A stretch of 26,282 nucleotides of DNA from DASSTJ01 sp035707965. GTDB taxonomy: Bacteria > Actinomycetota > Actinomycetes > Actinomycetales > Angustibacteraceae. Position 1 is the first letter of the stretch. Every line of letters starts with the position of its first letter. A model generated the notes under the pieces. It worked only from the letters and a program-made list of their open reading frames with translations, did no database searches and was not told the DNA's origin. The DNA is taken from the NCBI GenBank assembly GCA_035707965.1, contig DASSTJ010000129.1:1-26282 (forward strand), written 5' to 3'. A program made the position numbers and the translations under genes. This document shows positions 1-8,414 of the stretch, piece by piece.

Positions 1-450
1 CAGCATCGCGGCGACGAAGAGGTTGAGGTAGCTGAAGAAGAGGCGCCGGTCCGGGTCGTCGGCCATGTAGGCGATCGAGTAGACGTGGATCAGCGAGCCC
101 ACGAAGGTGATGAGCAGGACGAAGGCGAGGGACAGCGGGTCCAGCAGCAGGCCGGCGTCCACCTGGAACGACCCGGCGGGCACCCAGCTGAACAGGTGCT
201 GGCCGATGGCCCGCTCGCCGGAGTCGCGGCCGAGCATCGTCACGAACAGGATCGCCGCGATCACGAACGACGCCCACGACATCGCCGCCCCGAAGTAGGC
301 GCCCCACCGGTTGGTGCGGCGGCCGACCACCATGAGGACGACGGTGCCCAGCACCGGGAAGCCGATCAGCAGCCAGGTGAGCGAGAACGCCCCCGAGGCA
401 GGCTGGACGTGCAGCGCGCCCTCGGCGACGAGTGCCGATGTCGTGGTCAT
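1..450 (-). CDS. nuoL: NADH-quinone oxidoreductase subunit L (NuoL), N-terminal part
   Basis: Partial gene: the ATG is at 450 and the frame runs open for 150 codons to the left edge, so only the N-terminus is present. NuoL is the distal antiporter-like proton-pumping subunit of complex I, in the cytoplasmic membrane. The visible part begins MTTTSALVAEGALHV and has hydrophobic segments at about residues 22-42 and 55-72. It then shows the family-typical stretch LLLDPLSLAFVLLITFVGSL at about 105-124, followed by HVYSIAYMADDPDRRLFFSY. It follows nuoK after 79 bp, the largest gap inside the operon, and the interval shows no convincing promoter. The family (about 620 residues) and the operon position make the call secure; the rest, and presumably nuoM and nuoN, lie outside the window. 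Confidence 0.93.
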   Translation of the reverse strand, partial: MTTTSALVAEGALHVQPASGAFSLTWLLIGFPVLGTVVLMVVGRRTNRWGAYFGAAMSWASFVIAAILFVTMLGRDSGERAIGQHLFSWVPAGSFQVDAGLLLDPLSLAFVLLITFVGSLIHVYSIAYMADDPDRRLFFSYLNLFVAAML

Positions 451-529
451 CTGCGTATCGATTCCGTTCGGGTGATCTGGCTGCTGGCCTGGTGGAGAGC
501 GGGGTCGGTGCGGACCGTCCGGTGCCCGG

Positions 530-829
530 TCAGAGCCGCAGGAGGTTGGCGTCGTCGACGGAGGCGGACCGCCGAGCCCGGAAGATGCTCATGATGATCG
601 CGAGCCCGACCACCACCTCGGCGGCAGCCACCAGCATGACGAAGAGGGCGACCACCTGGCCGTCCAGGGTGCCCTGCATGCGGGCGAAGGTGACGAAGGC
701 GAGGTTGGCGGCGTTGAGCATCAGCTCGATGCCCATGAAGACGACGATGGCGTTGCGGCGCACCAGCACCGTCGCCGTGCCGATCCCGAACAGGATGCAG
801 GACAGGTAGATGTAGTTGTCGAGGTTCAT
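530..829 (-). CDS. nuoK: NADH-quinone oxidoreductase subunit K (NuoK)
   Basis: Small three-helix membrane subunit of complex I (99 aa, the usual family size), homologous to MrpC-type antiporter subunits. It takes part in the proton-translocating chain between NuoJ and NuoN. The family's two key membrane glutamates are visible at E35 (MGIELMLNA) and E71 (AAAEVVVGLAI), matching the known E. coli E36 and E72. The ATG at 829 overlaps the nuoJ stop as ATGA, indicating translational coupling. Nothing is unusual in length or composition. Confidence 0.97.
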   Translation of the reverse strand: MNLDNYIYLSCILFGIGTATVLVRRNAIVVFMGIELMLNAANLAFVTFARMQGTLDGQVVALFVMLVAAAEVVVGLAIIMSIFRARRSASVDDANLLRL

Positions 830-1632
830 CGACGTCCTCCTTGCTCCACGTCGTCCTCCACCCGAGCCACGTCGGTGCCGAACTGGTCAGCCGGTCGCAC
901 CTGCTGACGTGCGCGCAGCACGCGGGAGACGGACAGCGCGCTCGGCGTGCCGTCCGGCAGGAGGGCGGGGGTGTCGACGGCGTTGTGCCGCGCGAACACC
1001 CCGGGAGCCGGCAGGCCCGCCACGTTCTCGCCCTTGCGGAACCGCAGCACAGACAGGTCGCGCTGCGTGCGCCGCTTGCCGAGGCGCTCCCGGTGCGCGA
1101 GCACCATGGCCCCCAGCGCTGCGGTGATCAGCAAGGCGCTGGTCACCTCGAACGTCCACACGTACTGGCTGAAGATCTTCGCGGCTACGCCCATGACGTT
1201 GCCGTCGGCGTTCGCCTCGTCCAGGCCCTGCGCCCGGCCGAAGGTCACCGAGCCGACACCGGCGACGAGGAGGGCTCCGAGCGCCAGCGCCAGCAGCAGG
1301 CCGGCCCAGCGCTGGCCCTTGATCGTCTCCACCAGCGAGTCGGACGAGTCGATGCCGACCAGCATCAGGACGAAGAGGAACAGCATCATGACGGCGCCGG
1401 TGTAGACGAACACCTGGATGACGCCCAGGAAGTCGGCGTCCTGGGCCAGGTAGAAGACGCCCAGGGCCACCATCACGAAGGCGACGCCCAGCGCGGCGTG
1501 CACCGCCTTCTTGGCGAACAGCAGGCCCAGGGCCGCCAGCACCATGAGCGGCCCGAGGATCCAGAAGAGCACGGCCTCGGCCCCGCTCGTGTCGCGGACG
1601 ACGGCCGGCACGGCGGTCAGCATCGCGGTCAC
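826..1632 (-). CDS. nuoJ: NADH-quinone oxidoreductase subunit J (NuoJ)
   Basis: Membrane subunit J of complex I, 268 aa, with five predicted helices between about residues 20 and 190. The helix around residues 60-80 carries the family signature FLGVIQVFVYTGAVMMLFLF, containing the conserved Tyr of the pi-bulge helix. I start it at GTG 1632, which overlaps the nuoI stop as GTGA and has GGAGG seven bases upstream. ATG 1623 is possible but its spacing is poor. The C-terminal ~75 residues (after HRERLGKRRTQRDLS) are hydrophilic and variable, longer than the E. coli protein (184 aa) and common in actinobacterial homologues. Confidence 0.95.
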   Translation of the reverse strand: MTAMLTAVPAVVRDTSGAEAVLFWILGPLMVLAALGLLFAKKAVHAALGVAFVMVALGVFYLAQDADFLGVIQVFVYTGAVMMLFLFVLMLVGIDSSDSLVETIKGQRWAGLLLALALGALLVAGVGSVTFGRAQGLDEANADGNVMGVAAKIFSQYVWTFEVTSALLITAALGAMVLAHRERLGKRRTQRDLSVLRFRKGENVAGLPAPGVFARHNAVDTPALLPDGTPSALSVSRVLRARQQVRPADQFGTDVARVEDDVEQGGRR

Positions 1633-2315
1633 CGTTCGCCCTCCACGTCCGCCAGACCGGAGTCCAGCAGCTCGTCCTCGGCAGCCGCCTCCGCCTCGCG
1701 AGCGTCCACCCACGCCTGCTGCTCGGGCGTCGCGCCGACGACCTCGCCCCGGTAGTACGTCTTGTCGTTCGCGCCGTCCGGCATCGGGTGGGGCGGCATG
1801 AGCATGCCCTGCTGGAGCGGCGCGAGCAGCTGCTCCTTGGTGAAGATCAGGCGCGAGCGGCTGCTGTCGGCGAGCTCGTACTCGTTCGTCATCGTGAGCG
1901 CCCGCGTCGGGCACGCCTCGATGCAGTAGCCGCAGAAGATGCACCGCGTGTAGTTGATCTGGTAGACGCGGCCGTAACGCTCACCGGGCGAGTACCGCTG
2001 GTCCTCGGTGTTGTCGGCGGCCTCGACGTAGATGGCGTCGGCCGGGCAGGCCCAGGCACAGAGCTCGCAGCCGATGCACTTCTCGAGGCCGTCGGGGTGC
2101 CGGTTGAGCTGGTGCCGACCGTGCCACCGTGGCTGGGTCGGGCGCTTCTCCTCCGGGTACTCCTCGGTCGCGACCTTGCGGAACATCGTCGAGAAGCTGA
2201 CGCCGAAGCCGGCGACCGGCGCGAGGAACCGGTCGAGCGCGGTCTCCTTCTTGCCCTTGTCGACGTCCGGGGGCTGGGTGTGCCCGATCCTCGGGTCCTG
2301 GGGGTCGTCAGCCAC
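1629..2315 (-). CDS. nuoI: NADH-quinone oxidoreductase subunit I (NuoI), 2x[4Fe-4S]
   Basis: Peripheral-arm ferredoxin-like subunit (228 aa) that passes electrons through clusters N6a and N6b towards NuoB. Two classic 4Fe-4S motifs are intact: C80-C83-C86-C90 (CIGCELCAWACP) and C125-C128-C131-C135 (CIFCGYCIEACP). The start is GTG 2315, with AGGAGG upstream at good spacing. The first 8 nt overlap the end of nuoH. The ~60-residue C-terminal tail is acidic and Ala-rich (AEAAAEDELLDSG), longer than the E. coli protein (180 aa) but not unusual in actinobacteria. Confidence 0.97.
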   Translation of the reverse strand: MADDPQDPRIGHTQPPDVDKGKKETALDRFLAPVAGFGVSFSTMFRKVATEEYPEEKRPTQPRWHGRHQLNRHPDGLEKCIGCELCAWACPADAIYVEAADNTEDQRYSPGERYGRVYQINYTRCIFCGYCIEACPTRALTMTNEYELADSSRSRLIFTKEQLLAPLQQGMLMPPHPMPDGANDKTYYRGEVVGATPEQQAWVDAREAEAAAEDELLDSGLADVEGER

Positions 2316-3642
2316 GGGGCTCCTCCTGCGGTGCGGTGCCCGCAGCGGTCAGCGCTCGGTCCGTGGCCGGGCCGCGGCTGACGAGCACCTCCTGCCCGGG
2401 CAGCGGTGGCACCGGGTGCCCGCCCTCGAAGGGGTCGACCTCACCCAGCTGCCAGCCGCCACGGGGACGGTCGGCCGCTGCGGCTCTCGAGTCCGAGAAC
2501 CAGCCGATGGCGAGTCCGACGACGGCGAGCACGCCGATGATCACGAACGTCTGGGTACGGCTCGTCTGGGTGAACAGGCGCGTGCCCTGGATGACGGCGA
2601 CCGCGACGATCCAGACGAGGCTGGCCGGGATGAGGAACTTCCAGCCGAAGCGCATGAACTGGTCGTAGCGCACGCGAGGCAGCGAGCCGCGCACCCAGAC
2701 GAAGAGGAAGAGGAACAGCCAGAGCTTGATGACGAACCAGAGGATCGGCCACCAGCCGGTGTTGAGCACGTCGTCACCGACCAGCGACAACGGCCAAGGA
2801 GCGCGCCAACCACCGAGGAACAGGGTGGTGGCCAGGGCCGAGACGGTCACCATGTTGACGTACTCGGCCAGGAAGAAGAGGGCGAACTTCAGCGACGAGT
2901 ACTCGGTGTGGAAACCGCCGGTCAGCTCGCCCTCGCCCTCGGCCAGGTCGAACGGGAGACGGTTCGTCTCACCGAACATCGTGATGACGTAGACAGCGAA
3001 CGAGAAGAAGGCCGGGATGATGAACCAGAGGTTCTCCTGCGCCGCGACGATCTCGGACGTCGACATCGAACCCGCGTAGATGAAGACGGCCACCAACGAC
3101 AGGCCCATCGCGATCTCGTAGCTGATGATCTGCGCCGCCGAGCGCATGCCGCCCAGCAGGGGGTACGTCGACCCCGACGCCCAGCCGGCGAGCAGGATGC
3201 CGTACACCCCGACGCTCGCCGCGGCCAGCACGAAGATCACGGCGATCGGGATGTCGGTCAGCTGCAGGGGGGTGCTGTGGCCGCCGATGCTGACGTTCGG
3301 GCCGAACGGGATGATCGAGAACGAGACGAAGGCCATGGCACAGGCGATGCCCGGCGCCATGACGTACACGACCTTCTCGGCCGTCGCCGGGACGATGTCT
3401 TCCTTGAGCGCGAGCTTCACGCCGTCGGCCAGGGTCTGCAGCAGCCCGAACGGTCCGGTGCGGTTCGGGCCGGGGCGCTGCTGCATGCGGCCGATGATGC
3501 GGCGCTCCGCCCAGATCAGGATCAGCGTCGTCAGGACGAGGAAGGCGAAGATGGCAACGGCCTTGATGATCACCAGCCACCAGGTCTCTTCGCTGAAGTC
3601 CGCCGCGCCGGGACGGGCGGCAGCCAGCAGGACGCTGCTCAT
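2308..3642 (-). CDS. nuoH: NADH-quinone oxidoreductase subunit H (NuoH)
   Basis: Eight-helix membrane subunit at the junction with the peripheral arm, forming much of the quinone entry channel. The diagnostic N-terminal block AERRIIGRMQQRPGPNR lies at about residues 45-61, followed by GPFGLLQTLADGVKLALKED. The acidic quinone-site loop (LAEGEGELTGGFHTEYSS) lies around 240-257. At 444 aa it exceeds E. coli NuoH (325 aa), mainly through a C-terminal extra helix and a hydrophilic tail (WFSDSRAAAADRPRGG...), as in other actinobacteria. The ATG at 3642 overlaps nuoG as ATGA and has GGAGGT six bases upstream. Confidence 0.97.
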   Translation of the reverse strand: MSSVLLAAARPGAADFSEETWWLVIIKAVAIFAFLVLTTLILIWAERRIIGRMQQRPGPNRTGPFGLLQTLADGVKLALKEDIVPATAEKVVYVMAPGIACAMAFVSFSIIPFGPNVSIGGHSTPLQLTDIPIAVIFVLAAASVGVYGILLAGWASGSTYPLLGGMRSAAQIISYEIAMGLSLVAVFIYAGSMSTSEIVAAQENLWFIIPAFFSFAVYVITMFGETNRLPFDLAEGEGELTGGFHTEYSSLKFALFFLAEYVNMVTVSALATTLFLGGWRAPWPLSLVGDDVLNTGWWPILWFVIKLWLFLFLFVWVRGSLPRVRYDQFMRFGWKFLIPASLVWIVAVAVIQGTRLFTQTSRTQTFVIIGVLAVVGLAIGWFSDSRAAAADRPRGGWQLGEVDPFEGGHPVPPLPGQEVLVSRGPATDRALTAAGTAPQEEPRG

Positions 3643-6107
3643 GCGACACCTCCGCGGGAGAGCTGGACGACCGCCCCGGCATCGGCGCGCAGGAGCTCGC
3701 GCACCGGCGCGCCGACCTGGTTCGTGGGCAACCAGACGACCCGCTCCGGCAGCTCGGTCAGCAGCACCGGCAGCGTGATGGAGCCGGAGGTCGTCGCGAC
3801 GGTGAGCGGGTCACCCTCGGCGACGCCGACCTCCTGCGCCGTCGCGGGCGAGAGTCGCGCGACCGGACGACGGGCCGTACCGGCCAGCCACGGCTCACCG
3901 TCCTGCATGCGACCGGCGTCCAGCAGCAGCCGCCAGCTGGCGAGGACGGCCTGGCCGGGACCCACGTCCGGGGGCTCCGACGCGGCGACCGTGGGTGCCG
4001 GTGCGGTGTCGCCGTCCCAGCTGCCGAGCTCGGCGATCTGACGTCGGACCTGCGTGACGTCGCGCAGGCCGAGCGGCACGTCCATCTCGTCCGCGAGCAT
4101 GTCGAGGACGCGGTAGTCACTCAGGTGGGACGTCTCGAGCACCACCTCGAACGGCCGCTCCCGACCCTCCCAGTCCCAGAACGTGCCGGACTTCTCGGCG
4201 ACCGCCGCGACCGGGAGGATGACGTCGGCCCGCTCGGTCACGGCGCTCGGCCGGATCTCGAGCGAGACGACGAAGGCCGCATCCAGCGCGGCGAGCGCCG
4301 TGTCCGGGTCAGCGAGGTCGCCGGGGTCGACACCGCCGACCAGCAGGCCCTCGAGCTCCCCGGCCGCCGCGGCGGCCACGATCGCGTCGGTGGCCCGTCC
4401 CGGCGTCTCGGGGAGGGAGCCGGCACCCCACGAGGTGGCCACGTCGACGCGCGCGGCCGCGTCACTGACCGGACGACCACCGGGCAGCAGGCCGGGCAGG
4501 GCCCCTGCCTCCACGGCGCCCCGGTCACCGGCCCGGCGGGGTACCCAGGCCAGCCGCGCCCCGGTGGCCTCGGCCAGGCGCAGCGCCGCGGAGAGCCCGC
4601 CGGGCACCATGCCCAGCCGCTCGCCGACGAGGATCACCGCACCCTCACGCCGGAGCAGCTCGCTGGTGTCGCTCACCGACTCGTGCCCGGCGGCGATGGC
4701 GTCGAGCACCTCCGGCTCGGTGCCGGGAGCCGCGGAGACGAGTCGGCCCTTGGCCTTCGCCAGGCCGGGCGTGACCCAGCTGCCGACCGAGACGACCTGC
4801 TGGCCGTGCTTGCGCGCGGCCTTGCGCAGGCGGAGGAAGACGATCGGCGACTCCTCCTCCGGCTCGAACCCGACGAGCAGCACCGCAGGCGCCTGCTCCA
4901 GCTCGGCGTAGCTCACGCCGCCGGCCCCGACCCACTCGCCGGCGACGTGGTGCGCCAGGAACTGCGCCTCCTCGTCGGACTGCGGGCGCGAGCGGAAGTC
5001 GACGTCGTTGGTGCCGAGGGCGAGACGGGCGAACTTCGCGTAGGCGAAAGCGTCCTCGTGGGTCACGCGCCCGCCGGTGAGCACACCGACGCCGCCGGCG
5101 TCCCGGGCCCGCGCGAGACCCTTGGCGGCGATGTCGAGCGCCTCGGGCCAGGAGACGACGACGAGCTCACCGGTCTCCTCGTCCCGCACCATCGGGTGCG
5201 TCAGCCGGTCGACCGTCGCGTAGGTGAAGGCCCAGCGGCCCTTGTCGCAGTTCCACTCCTCGTTCACCGCCGGGTCGTCGCCGGCCATGCGGCGCATCAC
5301 GCGGTTGCGACGGGAGTCCGTGCGCAGCGCGCAGCCTGCCGCGCAGTGCTCGCAGATCGTCGGGTTCGAGACCAGGTCGAACGGGCGGGCGCGGAAGCGG
5401 TACGACGAGCCGGTCAGCGCACCCACCGGGCAGATCTGCACCGTGTTGCCGCTGAAGTAGCTCTCGAACGGCTGCTTCTCGTAGATCCCCACCTGCTGCA
5501 GGGCGCCGCGTTCCAGCATCATGATGAACGGGTCGCCTGCGATCTCCTCGCTGAACCGCGTGCACCGCGTGCACAGGATGCAGCGGTCGCGGTCGAGCAG
5601 CACCTGGCTCGAGATGTTGATCGGCTTCGGGTAGGTGCGCTTGACGTCCGTGAAGCGGGCCTCGGCGTACCCGTTCGACAGCGACTGGTTCTGCAGCGGG
5701 CACTCGCCACCCTTGTCGCAGACGGGGCAGTCGAGCGGGTGGTTCACGAGCAGGAACTCGATGTTGCCGTGCTGGGCCTTGTCGGCGACCGGCGAGGTGC
5801 GCTGGGTCTTGACGACCATGCCCTCGCTGACCGCCAGCGTGCACGACGCCTGCGGCTTCGGCATGCCGCGCATCGACCCGTCCGGCCCGGGGGTCGCGAC
5901 CTCCACCAGGCACTGTCGGCAGGCGCCGATCGGGTCGAGCAGCGGGTGGTCGCAGAACCGCGGGATGTAGACACCGAGCTCCTCGGCGGCGCGGATGACC
6001 AGGGTGCCCTTGGGCACGCTCACCTCGACCCCGTCGATGGTGAGGGTGACCTGGTTCTCCGGTGCCGCAGCGCTCTTCTCGCCGCCGGCGGGTGTGGTGA
6101 CCGTCAT
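3639..6107 (-). CDS. nuoG: NADH-quinone oxidoreductase subunit G (NuoG)
   Basis: Largest peripheral-arm subunit (822 aa), carrying several iron-sulfur clusters on the route from NADH. In order: a [2Fe-2S] ferredoxin fold with C52, C63, C66 and C89; a His-ligated [4Fe-4S] site H123-C127-C130-C136 (HPLDCPVCDKGGEC); a second [4Fe-4S] site C176-C179-C182 plus C226 (ICPVGA); and the extra N7-type ligands C252-C255-C259 plus C287. The remaining ~500 residues are a divergent molybdopterin-oxidoreductase-like domain, which in complex I binds no cofactor. N7 ligands occur in only some bacteria, E. coli included, so their retention is informative. The ATG at 6107 overlaps nuoF as ATGA. Confidence 0.96.
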   Translation of the reverse strand: MTVTTPAGGEKSAAAPENQVTLTIDGVEVSVPKGTLVIRAAEELGVYIPRFCDHPLLDPIGACRQCLVEVATPGPDGSMRGMPKPQASCTLAVSEGMVVKTQRTSPVADKAQHGNIEFLLVNHPLDCPVCDKGGECPLQNQSLSNGYAEARFTDVKRTYPKPINISSQVLLDRDRCILCTRCTRFSEEIAGDPFIMMLERGALQQVGIYEKQPFESYFSGNTVQICPVGALTGSSYRFRARPFDLVSNPTICEHCAAGCALRTDSRRNRVMRRMAGDDPAVNEEWNCDKGRWAFTYATVDRLTHPMVRDEETGELVVVSWPEALDIAAKGLARARDAGGVGVLTGGRVTHEDAFAYAKFARLALGTNDVDFRSRPQSDEEAQFLAHHVAGEWVGAGGVSYAELEQAPAVLLVGFEPEEESPIVFLRLRKAARKHGQQVVSVGSWVTPGLAKAKGRLVSAAPGTEPEVLDAIAAGHESVSDTSELLRREGAVILVGERLGMVPGGLSAALRLAEATGARLAWVPRRAGDRGAVEAGALPGLLPGGRPVSDAAARVDVATSWGAGSLPETPGRATDAIVAAAAAGELEGLLVGGVDPGDLADPDTALAALDAAFVVSLEIRPSAVTERADVILPVAAVAEKSGTFWDWEGRERPFEVVLETSHLSDYRVLDMLADEMDVPLGLRDVTQVRRQIAELGSWDGDTAPAPTVAASEPPDVGPGQAVLASWRLLLDAGRMQDGEPWLAGTARRPVARLSPATAQEVGVAEGDPLTVATTSGSITLPVLLTELPERVVWLPTNQVGAPVRELLRADAGAVVQLSRGGVA

Positions 6108-7417
6108 GACGCTCCGATCGCCTCGGGCGCGAACAGCGCGGAGGCGGAGGGGTCGAAGGGGCAGCCACCCTCGACCAGGTGGCTGATGTACTCGTCGCGG
6201 AAGTACTTGATGCTGGACGCCACCGGGCTCGTCGCGCCGTCACCGAGGGCGCAGAACGCTCGACCGAGGATGTTGTCGCACATGTCGAGCAGCTTGTCGA
6301 GGTCGTCCTCGGTCCCCCGTCCCTTCTCCAGGCGGTTGAGCACCTCACGCATCCAGTACGTGCCCTCGCGGCACGGAGTGCACTTGCCGCAGGACTCGTG
6401 CGCGTAGAAGTCGTTCCAGCGGTCGACGGCTCGCACCACGCACGTGGTCTCGTCGAAGATCTGCAGCGCGCGCGTGCCGAGCATGGACCCGGCCGCGCCG
6501 ACCGACTCGAAGTCGAGCGGGACGTCGATGTGCTCGGCGGTGAAGATCGGCGTCGACGAGCCTCCCGGCGTCCAGAACTTCAGCGCGTTGCCGTCGCGCA
6601 TGCCGCCCGCCATGTCGAGCAGCTCGCGCAGCGTGATACCGAGCGGCGCCTCGTACTGACCGGGCCGGGCGACGTGGCCCGAGAGGCTGAAGATGCCGAA
6701 GCCCGCGGACTTCTCGGTGCCCATCGAGCTGAACCAGTCGGCGCCGCGAGAGATGATCGACGGCACGCTGGCGATGGACTCGACGTTGTTGACCACCGTC
6801 GGCCGCGCGTACAGCCCAGCCACCGCAGGGAACGGCGGCTTCAGCCGCGGCTGCCCGCGGCGGCCCTCGAGCGAGTCGAGGAGCGCGGTCTCCTCGCCGC
6901 AGATGTAGGCGCCGGCGCCGGCGTGGACGGTGACGTCCAGGTCGAAGCCCGAGCCGAGGATGTTGGTGCCCAGGTAGCCCTTGGCGTAGGCCTCCTCGAC
7001 CGCCCGCATCAGACGGCGGTAGACGTGGAGGACCTCGCCACGCACGTAGATGAAGGCGTGGTTGCAGCCGATCGCGAAGGACGTGATGGCCACGCCCTCG
7101 ACGAGCAGCTGCGGTGCCGCCATCATCAGCGGGATGTCCTTGCAGGTGCCCGGCTCCGACTCGTCGGCGTTGACCACGAGATAACGGGGACCGCCGTCCG
7201 GCGGCGGGAGGAAGCTCCACTTCAGGCCCGTCGGGAACCCGGCCCCACCACGACCGCGCAGTCCGGAGCTCTTGACGGTGTCGATGATGTCGGACGGCGT
7301 GCTGCCCAGCGCGCTGCGCAGGGCCTGGTAGCCGCCGGACCGCTCGTAGGTGTCGAGGGTCCACGAGCGCTCCTCGCCCCACGTGGCGGTGAGGACCGGC
7401 GTCAAGGTCGTCGCCAT
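6104..7417 (-). CDS. nuoF: NADH-quinone oxidoreductase subunit F (NuoF), NADH/FMN site
   Basis: Binds NADH and FMN and starts electron transfer into complex I (437 aa, normal size). The nucleotide/FMN loop GRGGAGFPTGLKW spans about residues 55-67, the NADESEPGTCKD block 83-94 and YICGEETALL 171-180. The N3 [4Fe-4S] ligands are C343, C346, C349 (ESCGKCTPCREG) and C389. The frame is open a further 10 codons upstream to an ATG at 7447, but I start at 7417. That codon has GAGGAGG six bases upstream, follows the nuoE stop after one base, and gives the expected MATTLTPVLTATW N-terminus. Confidence 0.96.
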   Translation of the reverse strand: MATTLTPVLTATWGEERSWTLDTYERSGGYQALRSALGSTPSDIIDTVKSSGLRGRGGAGFPTGLKWSFLPPPDGGPRYLVVNADESEPGTCKDIPLMMAAPQLLVEGVAITSFAIGCNHAFIYVRGEVLHVYRRLMRAVEEAYAKGYLGTNILGSGFDLDVTVHAGAGAYICGEETALLDSLEGRRGQPRLKPPFPAVAGLYARPTVVNNVESIASVPSIISRGADWFSSMGTEKSAGFGIFSLSGHVARPGQYEAPLGITLRELLDMAGGMRDGNALKFWTPGGSSTPIFTAEHIDVPLDFESVGAAGSMLGTRALQIFDETTCVVRAVDRWNDFYAHESCGKCTPCREGTYWMREVLNRLEKGRGTEDDLDKLLDMCDNILGRAFCALGDGATSPVASSIKYFRDEYISHLVEGGCPFDPSASALFAPEAIGAS

Positions 7418-7418
7418 G

Positions 7419-8414
7419 TCAGGCCTCCTCGCCCTTGCGCTCGTCACCGGTGTGGTCGCTCAGGGCGTCGCCCTCGGCGACGTTCGTGTCGTCGTGGCCG
7501 CTGTCACCCTCGGGCAGTCGCTCGTTGCGCGGGGTCGCCTCGTCGTCCCCCGCGGGGGCCGCCCCGCCCTGGCCGGGGGCCACGGCGGCGTCGCTGGAGC
7601 TCGGAGCCGACGGCGACGCGACGTGCTCGGCCGCGACCTCCGTGTCGGTGCGCTGCCGCGCCGGCGCGTCCTGCTGGCCGCCACCGGTGCGCTCGTCGCC
7701 GTCCGCGGACGGCGCCGACCAGCCCCGCTCCTTGGCGAGCTCGAGGCCGACGAGGCTTGACGGCCCGGCCCCTGGACCCTCGTCGGCGCGTCCGTCGGAG
7801 AACCCGGCCAGCACCCGCGACATCTGCTTGAAGGAGCACACCGAGGACGCGCCCCGACTGGGCTGGACGGGAATGCCCTCGCGCAGCTGGTCGACGACCT
7901 GACGAGCGCTCTGCGGCGTCTGGTTGTCGAAGAACTCCCAGTTGACCATCATCACCGGCGCGTAGTCGCAGGCCGCGTTGCACTCCACGCGCTCGAGGGT
8001 GATCTTGCCGTCCTCGGTCGTCTCGTCGTGACCGACGTCGAGGTGCCGCGAGAGCGAGTCGAAGATGGCGTCCCCGCCCATGACCGCGCACAGGGTGTTG
8101 GTGCAGACGCCCACCGTGTACTCCCCGTTGGGACGTCGCTTGTACTGGGTGTAGAACGTCGCGACCCCGGCGACCTCGGCGGTCGTCAGGCCCAGCAGCT
8201 GTGCGCAGAACTCGATGCCCCGCGGGCTGACGTACCCCTCCTCGCTCTGCACCAGGTGCAGCAGGGGGAGAAGTGCCGACCGGGGCTCGGGGTAGCGCGC
8301 CAGGACCAGCGCGGCATCCGCGTCGAGGCGGGCCCGCACGTCGTCCGGGAAACCCGTCGCCGGACGCGCCGTCTGCGCGAGCTCGGCGTTCGGGTAGTCG
8401 TCGGAGACCGACAT
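7419..8414 (-). CDS. nuoE: NADH-quinone oxidoreductase subunit E (NuoE) with long disordered tail
   Basis: Thioredoxin-fold subunit that carries the off-path [2Fe-2S] cluster N1a beside the FMN. The four ligands are visible as C104, C109 (VCTNTLC) and C145, C149 (CNAACD); the core ends near residue 183. A short actinobacterial segment follows (VCSFKQMSRVLAGFSD, about 192-207; GPSSLVGLELAKERGW, about 217-232). After it comes a ~100-residue hydrophilic, acidic low-complexity tail rich in D, E, G, S and A, running to residue 331. E. coli NuoE has 166 residues, so the tail nearly doubles the protein. The ATG at 8414 shares one base with the nuoD stop (TGATG). Confidence 0.95.
   Translation of the reverse strand: MSVSDDYPNAELAQTARPATGFPDDVRARLDADAALVLARYPEPRSALLPLLHLVQSEEGYVSPRGIEFCAQLLGLTTAEVAGVATFYTQYKRRPNGEYTVGVCTNTLCAVMGGDAIFDSLSRHLDVGHDETTEDGKITLERVECNAACDYAPVMMVNWEFFDNQTPQSARQVVDQLREGIPVQPSRGASSVCSFKQMSRVLAGFSDGRADEGPGAGPSSLVGLELAKERGWSAPSADGDERTGGGQQDAPARQRTDTEVAAEHVASPSAPSSSDAAVAPGQGGAAPAGDDEATPRNERLPEGDSGHDDTNVAEGDALSDHTGDERKGEEA

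Noticed and set aside
2032..4041. Open frame of 669 codons on the plus strand opposite nuoI/nuoH/nuoG.
   Set aside because: Low-complexity charged composition with no domain; antisense shadow.
4125..6407. Open frame of 760 codons on the plus strand opposite nuoG/nuoF.
   Set aside because: It is an Arg/Gly/Leu/Asp-rich antisense shadow of high-GC genes; nuoG and nuoF on the other strand have full motif sets.
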